Assembly: GCA_026421205.1 (NCBI GenBank)
Contig: JAPKBM010000011.1
Span: 1 to 56,086, forward strand
DNA length: 56,086 nt
DNA from: Planctomycetota bacterium
GTDB lineage: Bacteria; Planctomycetota; UBA1135
Direction: 5' to 3'
Positions 9,330-17,342 of this stretch are shown here, one piece after another. A model generated the notes under the pieces. That model was given only the letters and a program-made list of their open reading frames with translations. It did no database searches and was not told the DNA's origin. A program made the translations under genes and the position numbers. Position 1 is the stretch's first letter. Each line of letters opens with the position of its first letter.

Positions 9330-10729
9330 CCGGCCAATAATTGGTCAAAGAATGCGGGGCCTTTTGTGATGGCATACCAAACGAGAAAAACGGTCAACGT
9401 TAACGTGGCCAGAATCATTCCGCCCAGCCAAGCGTTTGCTTTCGGGCCCGTCGGCAAATCTTCTTTGAGGTATGCGCGGTTTTTGTGCAACTTGATAAAT
9501 CCAAGGTAGGCCACGGGCAAAAGAAACCCACACAAAAGTGTTGTGGGGACAGCCACCCACAGTGCGATATTTTTCCAGAGCACGGCTCCTAAAACGCCGG
9601 GGGCGGGCAAGAGACAGGCCAAACGATATTTCGTGGAGCCAAATTTCCAACCCAACACTTCGGTAGCAACAAAACCACAACACACCATTTGCAAAATGAT
9701 AGAGCTGACCGCCATTCCCAAAATTCCCAGGTTGAAAATCCATCGCCCGGCCCCTTCACCGACCACGCCAGAAAGCGCTTTAGCCGCCTCGACCGGGCTG
9801 AGATTTGTGCCGCTAAATTCCGCGTCTCCGTAATAAAACGTATTTGCCATAGCCAAAACCATCAAGGTCGTTGCCAAGAAATAAGGTAACAACATGCCAG
9901 CAAATAAATCAAAGCGCGCAAGTTGCCGATGATCTCGCCCCCATCCACGCGCCAAGAGAGAGTAAGGATAGAGAAACAACATATTTGCGCCGACTGCCGC
10001 CGCCAAGCCACCGACCACGACCGTTGCGGCTTGCACTCCACCTGTGCCTTCTGGAAATTGAAAAGGAATAAACCCTTTCAACAATGCGGCGGGGTCGGCA
10101 ATGCCCGTTTTAAAAACGACCCAGCCAAAACAAGCCACGATGCCCCAAACAAGGACTTTCAGCGAAGACTCGAAAACATGCAGCGCCCGCGATGACTTTC
10201 CATAGGCAAAGCTCCAAAATATGGCGCAGGCCAATACGGCTCCCCCACCCAAGGCCTGGGGAATTTCCATGCCAACCGACAGCCCCATGTCCTTGATGAC
10301 CGCAGCAGCCAATGAATACTGTGCGAAATGCCAAATGATGGAAGAGAAAATGGCGCCGCCCGCAAAACCCCATGCAAAAACCGGCCCTGCGTGACGCCGC
10401 ATGGATTCAAAGGGCCGCTCTCCGGTAGAAAGTGTTTGATGGGCCACCGCAGTCATCATCACCACACCAAGCAACATGGAAACTGGGGCGACCCAAAGCA
10501 AGCCATAGCCAAAAGCCGCGCCCGCAAACAACATCGTGGCGGCGGTTCCCCCACCCAAGGTCAACGCACTTTGCAAATAACCTGGTCCTCCCTTTTTGAG
10601 AAAGGCGGACCACCGCACCAGCATCGGCGCTTCATTTTGCCGCCGAAGCCAAGCTCGCTCTTTTTCGAGCGCTACAGGATCCGGTGGAGAAACAGCAGGA
10701 AGTCCTTCAATGGGTCGCTCTTCTGGCAC
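9326..10729 (-). CDS. Nramp-family-like divalent metal transporter
   Basis: 467 residues with about eleven hydrophobic segments, starting at GTG 10727-10729 and first gene of a minus-strand operon. The overall layout is that of Nramp (LeuT fold) proteins. However, the TM1 metal-binding DPGN is replaced by GPGYLQSALTLGGG, and the TM6 region reads GANMLFLYPYSLLARGWG instead of the usual MPHN-type motif. The canonical metal ligands are therefore missing, and the substrate may not be Mn2+ or Fe2+; it could be another cation or even an organic solute. Its last codons overlap the DUF993 start (ATGA). Only 17 bases separate it from the divergent selenoprotein gene, so both promoters must lie within this gap or in coding sequence. 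Confidence 0.8.
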   Translation of the reverse strand: MPEERPIEGLPAVSPPDPVALEKERAWLRRQNEAPMLVRWSAFLKKGGPGYLQSALTLGGGTAATMLFAGAAFGYGLLWVAPVSMLLGVVMMTAVAHQTLSTGERPFESMRRHAGPVFAWGFAGGAIFSSIIWHFAQYSLAAAVIKDMGLSVGMEIPQALGGGAVLACAIFWSFAYGKSSRALHVFESSLKVLVWGIVACFGWVVFKTGIADPAALLKGFIPFQFPEGTGGVQAATVVVGGLAAAVGANMLFLYPYSLLARGWGRDHRQLARFDLFAGMLLPYFLATTLMVLAMANTFYYGDAEFSGTNLSPVEAAKALSGVVGEGAGRWIFNLGILGMAVSSIILQMVCCGFVATEVLGWKFGSTKYRLACLLPAPGVLGAVLWKNIALWVAVPTTLLCGFLLPVAYLGFIKLHKNRAYLKEDLPTGPKANAWLGGMILATLTLTVFLVWYAITKGPAFFDQLLAG

Positions 10730-10746
10730 GGACGTATCGTAGCGTC

Positions 10747-12900
10747 ATGGTTACCACCCTCCCCACCCTCTTCTTGTTCGCTGGGCTCTTTGGTTGCCCG
10801 CAAGAGCCCGAAACAGCCGCCCAACTTTTTGCAAATGCTCGTGCTCAAGCCATTCAGGAAAATAAAAACGTCTTCGTGCATTTGCGCGCAGATTGGTGAG
10901 GCTGGTGCGATGTACTCGAGGAGTTCCTCGGGAAAGAAGAAGTCGCCCAGTTGATGGGCCAAGATTTCGTGGACTTGTCCATTGATCAAGAAAAACTTCC
11001 GGATGGTATGACGTTTGCTGATGAAATCCGGAAGGGTAAGAAAGGTGGAATCCCTTGGTTTGCTTTTGTTGACCCCAACTCCGGAGACATCCTTGCCACC
11101 GCCGACGGCCCCAATGGAAACGTCGGCTGCCCGATGACACCTGGAGAACGAGGGCACTTCATGGCGTGCTTGCGTAAATCCCGCGTACGACTTACGGAAG
11201 ATCAGCTTCAGAAGATTGACATGGCGCTTCACAAATTTGCCTTTGAAACGATTGGAAAAGAGGCTGGGCTTCTCCCTAATGACCCCCGCATTTCCGCATC
11301 ATCCAAAGAAATCCTGTTTCAGTACAAAGCGGACGAGGAAGCCCTTGGTCGTCTTTGGCGCGTTCCTTTTTCCATCCAACAAGTACAGGCTTGGAAGAAG
11401 TTTTATCAAGGATGGCAGTTCACGTTAATGGACCTGGAAGAAAATGATCTGGACTTGTTCTTACTGAAAAATAAAATTAAACATCGTATGCGCCAAGCAA
11501 AGCACGAGCGGAAGAAAGATAAAGAAGCTCTTGCCTATGCCCCCTTTGCACCTGAGCTCGTCAAGATTTGTGAGCAACATGCAGCCCGGAAAACGCTTGT
11601 CCCCAAAGAAGCCGCGGGGATTCTTCATGAAGCCCTCGAGTCTATCGAATCTGCACAAGAGCAATATGAAGAGCAGGAAGACCTTGAAATCGATGGCGCT
11701 CTTGCCCGACGCATTCGGAATCGGCTGAAGGAACTCCAAAGTGCACTAGGTCGGTGGTATCAATTCAACGAAGGCTATGATCCTGACTTCAGTTGGTGGT
11801 GCCGCAAGCCGTGGGATGACTTGAAAGAGGCCCTGGAGGACTACATTGATTTCATTCTGGAAGATCTCGGTGGGCTGGACGCGGAAAACGAAGATGAAAT
11901 TGTGGGCGACCCCATCGGTAAAGCGGCCTTGATGGATGAGCTTCGGCACGCTCTCATTCCTTATACGCCCACCGAACTCATCGCCATTGCCGAAAAAGAA
12001 TTTGCTTGGTGTGAGAACGAAATGACAAAGGCTGTGCAGGAACTTCCCGTGGAAACCTGGAAGGACGCTCTGGAGTATGTGAAAGACCTTCATGTGGAAC
12101 CAGGCCAACAGCACCTCATGATTCGAGACATGGCGGATGAGGCGGTGGAGTATTTGGAAGAGAGAGACCTCATTACCATTCCGGAGCTTGCCAAGAAGGT
12201 TTGGCGCATGAACATGATGTCGCCGGAACGGCAGAAGTTGAGCCCCTACTTCACCGGCGGTGAGGTCATCAGCATTGCGTATCCCACCGACGAAATGACG
12301 CATGAAGAAAAGATGATGTCCATGCGGGGCAACAACCGGCACTTCTCTCGCGCCGCGGTGCACCATGAACTGATTCCTGGGCATCATTTGCAAAGCTACA
12401 TGGCCAACCGATGGAATACGCAGCGAAAGCAATTCTATACCCCATTTCTGGTGGAAGGCTGGGCGCTGTATTGGGAGCTCAAGCTTTGGGATTTGAATTT
12501 TCCGGAGACCGCCGAAGACAAAGTCGGCATGCTCTTTTGGCGCTCGCACCGATGCGCACGGATTATTTTTTCACTGAACTTCCACCTCGGGAATTGGTCG
12601 GCGGAAGAGTGTGTGGATTTCTTAACGGAACGCGTAGGTCATGAGCAAAAGAATGCCGAGGCCGAAGTACGTCGGTCCGTCCAAGGCGGCTATGGTCCAC
12701 TTTATCAAGCGGCCTATATGCTGGGCGGGTTGCAACTCCGTGCGCTCCATCAGGAGCTAGTCGTCAATGGAGATTTAAGTGAACGGCAATTTCACGATGC
12801 CATTTTGCAACAAGGCCCTATTCCAGTGGCCGCTATTCGGGCTGCACTCACGGGCGCCGACATCAACGCGGACCTCCGGAAGTGGCGCTTTGCGGATTAG
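10747..12900 (+). CDS. Selenoprotein: thioredoxin-like domain fused to DUF885 metallopeptidase-like domain (in-frame TGA = Sec51)
   Basis: 717 residues if TGA at 10897-10899 is read as selenocysteine. Before the TGA: a lipoprotein-like signal (LFGC, Cys17) and NVFVHLRADW. After it, in the same frame: GWCDVLEEFLGKEE. The thioredoxin active site is thus W-U-G-W-C (Sec51, Cys54), with GGIPWFAFVDPNSG providing the cis-proline strand. From about residue 150 the chain is a DUF885 protein with zinc-type motif HELIPGHH (about 540-547) and EGWALYWE (about 570). DUF885 proteins are predicted metallopeptidases. A 7-bp hairpin with loop AGTT starts 15 nt after the TGA. Without Sec the gene would appear as a 51-codon stub plus an ORF starting at 10951. 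The ATG at 10747 was chosen because it gives the signal peptide; ATG 10684 would overlap the divergent gene. Exported redox-coupled peptidase is an inference. Confidence 0.9.
10915..10932 (+). promoter_or_regulatory. Candidate bacterial SECIS hairpin for Sec51 of the thioredoxin-DUF885 protein
   Basis: The stem CTCGAGG (10915-10921) pairs with CCTCGGG (10926-10932), including one T-G wobble, around the 4-nt loop AGTT. The loop starts 23 nt after the end of the TGA and has G at its second position. This fits the usual bacterial SECIS geometry (short stem-loop inside the coding sequence just after UGA, bound by SelB). It lies within coding sequence, so pairing is constrained by codons. Confidence 0.8.
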
Positions 12901-12903
12901 GTT

Positions 12904-13407
12904 TTAACGCAACATCAATAACAAGGACGCTGCTTGACCCGCGGCGTCCTTTGTTTCTTCTGAATATTCGACTTCCCCCTTCTCATTCAGGACAAAGGTC
13001 ATCCGGTTTGCCCAATAGGCATCGCCCTCCGTGACAACGCCCAAACTCAGAGCCAGACTCCGGTCAACATCGGAGAGGAGCGGGAAAGGAAACTGATGCT
13101 TTAGGGCAAAAGCTTGGTTTGCTTCCACCGAATCAAAAGACACGCCATACACGGCAATGCCGAGGTCTTTGTACTCTTGGATTCGATCACGGAATCCACA
13201 GCCTTGCTTCGTTCAGCCTGGCGTTCCGGCCTTGGGATAAAACCAAAGCACGGTGCGATGTCCCAGAAAGTCTTCTTTTGTGACCGGATTTCCCTGATGG
13301 TCCAACACAGAAAAATCTGCAATCTTGGCCCCTGGGGACTGCATCTGCGAAGGAGCGCCACAGGCGGCGAAACAAAGAAAAGCCAAGAAACGAGGGCGGG
13401 AAATCAT
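12904..13407 (-). CDS. bcp: Selenoprotein peroxiredoxin, PrxQ/BCP type, lipoprotein (in-frame TGA = Sec65)
   Basis: 167 residues when TGA at 13215-13213 is read through. The N-terminus MISRPRFLAFLCFAAC has a lipobox (Cys16), so this is a membrane-anchored exported form. The peroxidatic site reads FYPKAGTPG-U-TKQGCGFRD: Sec65 replaces the catalytic cysteine of the BCP signature, and the resolving Cys is five residues later, as in PrxQ. The C-terminal half (VYGVSFDSVEANQAF, FPLLSDVDRSLALSLGVV) is typical of the family. A hairpin with a perfect 7-bp stem follows the TGA. The family reduces H2O2 and organic peroxides using thioredoxin-like partners; Sec at this site is known in several bacteria. 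The stop is only 3 bases from the stop of the convergent thioredoxin-like selenoprotein, an obvious candidate partner. Confidence 0.93.
13178..13198 (-). promoter_or_regulatory. Candidate bacterial SECIS hairpin for Sec65 of the peroxiredoxin
   Basis: On the minus strand the stem TGGATTC (13198-13192) pairs perfectly with GAATCCA (13184-13178) around the 7-nt loop CGTGATC. The stem begins 14 nt after the TGA and the loop 21 nt after it, with G at loop position 2. The geometry matches the other four candidates in this window. Confidence 0.82.
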
Positions 13408-13454
13408 GTGGACACCACCATACCGAAACGACCGGCATTGCGTATCCTTTGTGC

Positions 13455-16400
13455 GTGAACCTCCGCCACTTCGCCCTCCTCACACTGATTTTTTGTAGTT
13501 GTAAACAAGAATCTTCTGCGCCACCCAATATTCTTTTTCTTTATAGCGATGATCACGCATCGGCGGCGGTCAGTGCCTACAGTAAAACGCTCACGCACAC
13601 GCCAAACATAGACCGCCTTGCCGCCGAGGGCATGAAATTCACCCAGGCATTTTGCACCAACGCTATTTGCGGACCTGCGCGGGCCGTGGTGTTGACCGGA
13701 AAGCACAGCCACATCAATGGATTCTTGGATAACACGGATCAATTCAATGGAGACCAGCCCACCTTTCCGAAAATGCTTCAGGCAGAAGGCTATGAAACAG
13801 CAGTGATTGGCAAGTGGCATCTGAAATCAGAGCCCAAAGGTTTTGATCATTGGGACATCCTTCCTGGCCAAGGTCGGTATTACGCACCAGAATTTCTCAC
13901 CGCAGAAGGAAAAAAATCTTTTCCCGGCTATAACACGGACATCACTGCGGACAAAGCCATGGAATGGCTGGCGCATGGCCGTGATTCAGAAAAGCCGTTT
14001 CTGCTGATGTGCCAATTCAAAGCTCCCCATCGGCCATGGATGCCGGGGCCACAAGAGATTGGCCTATACGGGGACGATGTCATTCCTGAGCCCGCCACCC
14101 TTTTTGATGACGCCTCCGGATTGGGCACGGCCGCCAAGGAACAAGAGATGAGCATCGCTGAGCACATGTGGCTTTGGTACGACCTCAAAGTTCCTGTGAA
14201 TGAGGACCACTTAGAGGGGCCAGACCGATGGACTCCAGGAAGATTAGACCGACTTTCTGCAGAAGAACGTGAGGCGTGGAAAAACTATTACGATGCAAGC
14301 AATGCCGCTTTTCGTGAGAATGCGCCACAGGGAGACGCGCTCACGCAATGGAAGTATCAGCGTTACATCAAAGACTATCTCCGATGCATCCAAGGCATTG
14401 ATCGAAACGTTGGCCGGATTTTGGATCAATTAGAAACCTTGGGGCTTGCCGACAATACGCTTGTGGTGTACACCTCCGACCAAGGTTTTTTTCTGGGGGA
14501 GCATGGATGGTACGACAAACGGTTCATGTATGAACCATCCCTCAAGGTTCCCTTCCTTGTGCGATGGCCGTCCCACGTGCCAGCTGGATCCATCAATGAA
14601 GACCTTGTTCAAAACCTAGACTTTGCGCCGACCTTTCTTGATCTTGCCGGCATTGACGCTCCGGAAGACATGCAAGGGGATAGTTTGAAGCAGCTTCTTC
14701 AACAGAAACAAAATAAAACTTGGCGGTCCGCCGTTTACTATGAATATTCAGGTGAAGCCACACACCATGTTGCCGCCCATTACGGAGTGCGTACGAAACG
14801 TTACAAGCTGATTTACTATCCTGACTTGCAAGAATGGGAGCTTTTTGATTTACAAAAAGATCCCGAAGAAATCCGCAGTGTCGCCCACCATGCGGACTAT
14901 GCCGAGATTCAAAACCATCTCCAGGAAAATCTTGTTCAACTCCGCAAGCAGTATGAAGTGGAGGAACCACTTGTTTTCCAAGACGCCTGGCGTTCCTCAC
15001 CCAACCGACCATGGCCGGGGAAAGATTGGCACGCCAATCGCACGCAAGACTGGCAGGTGAAGAATGGTTGGCTGGAATGCCTAACCGGCCAAAACGGTCC
15101 GGCAGGACGCACGGTGAACTTGCTCACGCAAGTCATTGAAGAAGGAGAAGAATCCATCCATCTTGAAGTTACGGTGCGGCCCACTAATTACGTCGGCACT
15201 CTGCGTGATGGCGCCAGCTTTGGGTTTCTGTTTGGGATGGGCGGAGAAAATATTGATTACCGCGCTACGGCTTTGGTGCAACAAGCGCCCGCGCCCGGCG
15301 GAGGCCTTTTGGTTTGCATGGATTCCGATGGGAAATTGAGCTTGAGAGATTTCTCAGAGTCTCTCAACAAGGCCGGCTATTGGACGATCCCTGGCGGTGT
15401 GGATTCTCGCAACTTGCGGGAACTTGCGGCTGCAAAGGAGCGATTCCCTTTAGGGGCCTATGCCGTGCGCTTGAAACTGCATTGGAAAAATAACACGCTT
15501 ACCCTCAAAGCGAAGGCTCAAGTAACTGGAAACCAACTGGCTGGAAAGGGTGGCGCGGAAACCTCGCTGGTCATCCATGACTTTTCACGCGAGAAACTCC
15601 AAGGCTCAATTTCCTTATTCAGCGCGCGCGGGACGAAAGAATCAAAAAACGGGTTTGCCTTTGGTGAGTTCCAACTTACCGGCGCCACTCCTCACCCAGA
15701 ACGAGCATGGGGCCCCATCTTGGGCGTCCTGTACACCACCGTGACTGATCAAACTGGAGAACATGCACTCCGCATGACGGTGCAACACCCCATCCTTCAC
15801 GCCGAGGAACGCCCGCAACTGAAGCTTGTCATCAATGAAAATCAAGATTTTCCAGGGGAATATCAGACCAATGGAAGTTACACCACGCAATTTCAAACGC
15901 CCTTCCCCCGCCTCACACGGAGCCTCCCTTATGCACTTTATCTCAATCATGAAAAAGTCTATGAAGGAATTCTTCGCAAGGAACCGGGTGAACAAGACAC
16001 TGCCACACTGGGGCTACTTTCTTGTTTGAAAAACCAAGTCGGTCCTCTTTCATGGAATGCCGACGGCCTTTGGTTCCCGCACAACGACGTTGCGCAAGGC
16101 ATTCAAACACAAGATCCCGACCTCCTGTATTTTGCGGGCGATCAAATCTATGAAGGGGATATCACGGGCGTGGACTCGCGCAGTGAACATCATCAGATTT
16201 TGGACTACCACACCAAGTGGCAGCGTTTCCTTTGGAGTTTCGGCGATCTCACCAAGAATCGCCCTACAATTTGCATTCCGGATGACCACGATGTCTTCCA
16301 CGGAAATCTCTGGGGAGCTGGCGGACGTAGAGCTCAAAAAACGGAGGAATACAGCACGCAAGATTCGGGCGGTTACAAGATGTCAGCGAAATTTGTGAAC

Positions 16401-17339
16401 GCGGTGCATGGAACTTTAGTCTCTCATCTTCCCCCATCCCAAGTTTCCCCCACCATCGGCCAAGGGATCTCCACATACACCACATCCTTTTCTTGGGGCG
16501 GCATTGATTTTTGCGTCCTTTCCGACCGCATGTGGAAGGATTCACCCAGCGTTGCGGTGCCCGCATTAAATTTCAAAAATGGCTGGCCACAAGCTGACGT
16601 TTTCTCGCCGGACGACGCCGATGTTTTCGGCGCGCAACTTCTAGGAAAGGAACAGGAAGATTTTCTAGAGGCGTGGGCGCAACAAAAAACTGGGGGGACA
16701 TGGACGAAAGTCGTTCTTTCACAATCCCCCTTCGCTTGCCTTCACACTTTGCCCGGCATTCACAAAGGAGATCAGGTTGTCGGCCGACTACCTGCGCCAA
16801 AGCCTGGCGAATACCCAGAAAATGATGTTCCAGTGGTGGATGGAGATTCTAATGGCTGGCCCCAATCTGCACGAAACCGCGCAGTCAAATCCCTTAAAAA
16901 AGCGGGCGCACTACATCTTGTCGGCGATCAACACTTGGGGTCCGTAGCCTGGTATGGATCGGATAAACACCGCGACGGCACCGTGGTCTTTACGGGGCCA
17001 GCGCTGGGAAATACATGGCCGCGTCGTTGGATGCCTGCTGAAAAAGGAGCAAACCAAATTCCAGGCGCACCGCGATACACCGGGGATTACTTGGATGGCT
17101 TCGGAAATAAAATCACCATGCTTGCGGTTGCAAACCCTGCTGACCTTGGCCGGAAGCCCAAGCTTCTTTATGACCGTTCACCTGGTTTTGGGATTGTCCA
17201 CTTTAACCCAAAGAACAAAGAAACCATCCTGGAAGCGTGGCCACGGTGGCAAAGCTCAAGCGAAGAACCAAAGATGTTTCCTGGTTGGCCCATCCATCTC
17301 AATGCACAAGGAATGCCAATTTCTCCGGTGAAAAAATAA
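13455..17339 (+). CDS. Exported fusion of a sulfatase, a LamG/DUF-like middle part and a PhoD-like phosphatase
   Basis: About 1294 residues. No ATG is available near the signal peptide; GTG 13455 gives VNLRHFALLTLIFCSC, a lipoprotein signal, while TTG 13449 is an alternative. Residues about 20-480 are a type I sulfatase: YSDDHAS metal site, formylglycine motif CGPAR (Cys72), HLKSEPKGFDHW, YTSDQGFFLGEHGWYDKR. Residues about 500-770 form a beta-rich region without clear signature (GAYAVRLKLHWKNNTLTLKA), resembling carbohydrate-binding jelly-roll domains. From about 760 onward it is PhoD/metallophosphatase-like: LLYFAGDQIYEGD (about 892), PDDHDVFHGNLWG (about 942), AGALHLVGDQHLGS near 1155. Two hydrolases for sulfate and phosphate esters on one chain is unusual. 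The next sulfatase fusion starts 3 bases downstream, so the two are probably co-transcribed. Confidence 0.88.
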   Translation: MNLRHFALLTLIFCSCKQESSAPPNILFLYSDDHASAAVSAYSKTLTHTPNIDRLAAEGMKFTQAFCTNAICGPARAVVLTGKHSHINGFLDNTDQFNGDQPTFPKMLQAEGYETAVIGKWHLKSEPKGFDHWDILPGQGRYYAPEFLTAEGKKSFPGYNTDITADKAMEWLAHGRDSEKPFLLMCQFKAPHRPWMPGPQEIGLYGDDVIPEPATLFDDASGLGTAAKEQEMSIAEHMWLWYDLKVPVNEDHLEGPDRWTPGRLDRLSAEEREAWKNYYDASNAAFRENAPQGDALTQWKYQRYIKDYLRCIQGIDRNVGRILDQLETLGLADNTLVVYTSDQGFFLGEHGWYDKRFMYEPSLKVPFLVRWPSHVPAGSINEDLVQNLDFAPTFLDLAGIDAPEDMQGDSLKQLLQQKQNKTWRSAVYYEYSGEATHHVAAHYGVRTKRYKLIYYPDLQEWELFDLQKDPEEIRSVAHHADYAEIQNHLQENLVQLRKQYEVEEPLVFQDAWRSSPNRPWPGKDWHANRTQDWQVKNGWLECLTGQNGPAGRTVNLLTQVIEEGEESIHLEVTVRPTNYVGTLRDGASFGFLFGMGGENIDYRATALVQQAPAPGGGLLVCMDSDGKLSLRDFSESLNKAGYWTIPGGVDSRNLRELAAAKERFPLGAYAVRLKLHWKNNTLTLKAKAQVTGNQLAGKGGAETSLVIHDFSREKLQGSISLFSARGTKESKNGFAFGEFQLTGATPHPERAWGPILGVLYTTVTDQTGEHALRMTVQHPILHAEERPQLKLVINENQDFPGEYQTNGSYTTQFQTPFPRLTRSLPYALYLNHEKVYEGILRKEPGEQDTATLGLLSCLKNQVGPLSWNADGLWFPHNDVAQGIQTQDPDLLYFAGDQIYEGDITGVDSRSEHHQILDYHTKWQRFLWSFGDLTKNRPTICIPDDHDVFHGNLWGAGGRRAQKTEEYSTQDSGGYKMSAKFVNAVHGTLVSHLPPSQVSPTIGQGISTYTTSFSWGGIDFCVLSDRMWKDSPSVAVPALNFKNGWPQADVFSPDDADVFGAQLLGKEQEDFLEAWAQQKTGGTWTKVVLSQSPFACLHTLPGIHKGDQVVGRLPAPKPGEYPENDVPVVDGDSNGWPQSARNRAVKSLKKAGALHLVGDQHLGSVAWYGSDKHRDGTVVFTGPALGNTWPRRWMPAEKGANQIPGAPRYTGDYLDGFGNKITMLAVANPADLGRKPKLLYDRSPGFGIVHFNPKNKETILEAWPRWQSSSEEPKMFPGWPIHLNAQGMPISPVKK

Positions 17340-17342
17340 ACA

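Noticed and set aside
10897-10899. Premature stop / pseudogene explanation for the thioredoxin-DUF885 gene
   Set aside because: The frame continues without shift for 667 codons with intact motifs, and the TGA sits at the redox cysteine with a hairpin after it. The same pattern occurs four more times.
11746-12549. 267-codon open frame on the minus strand opposite the DUF885 domain
   Set aside because: It mirrors a well-supported gene, has histidine/phenylalanine-rich shadow composition and no family features.
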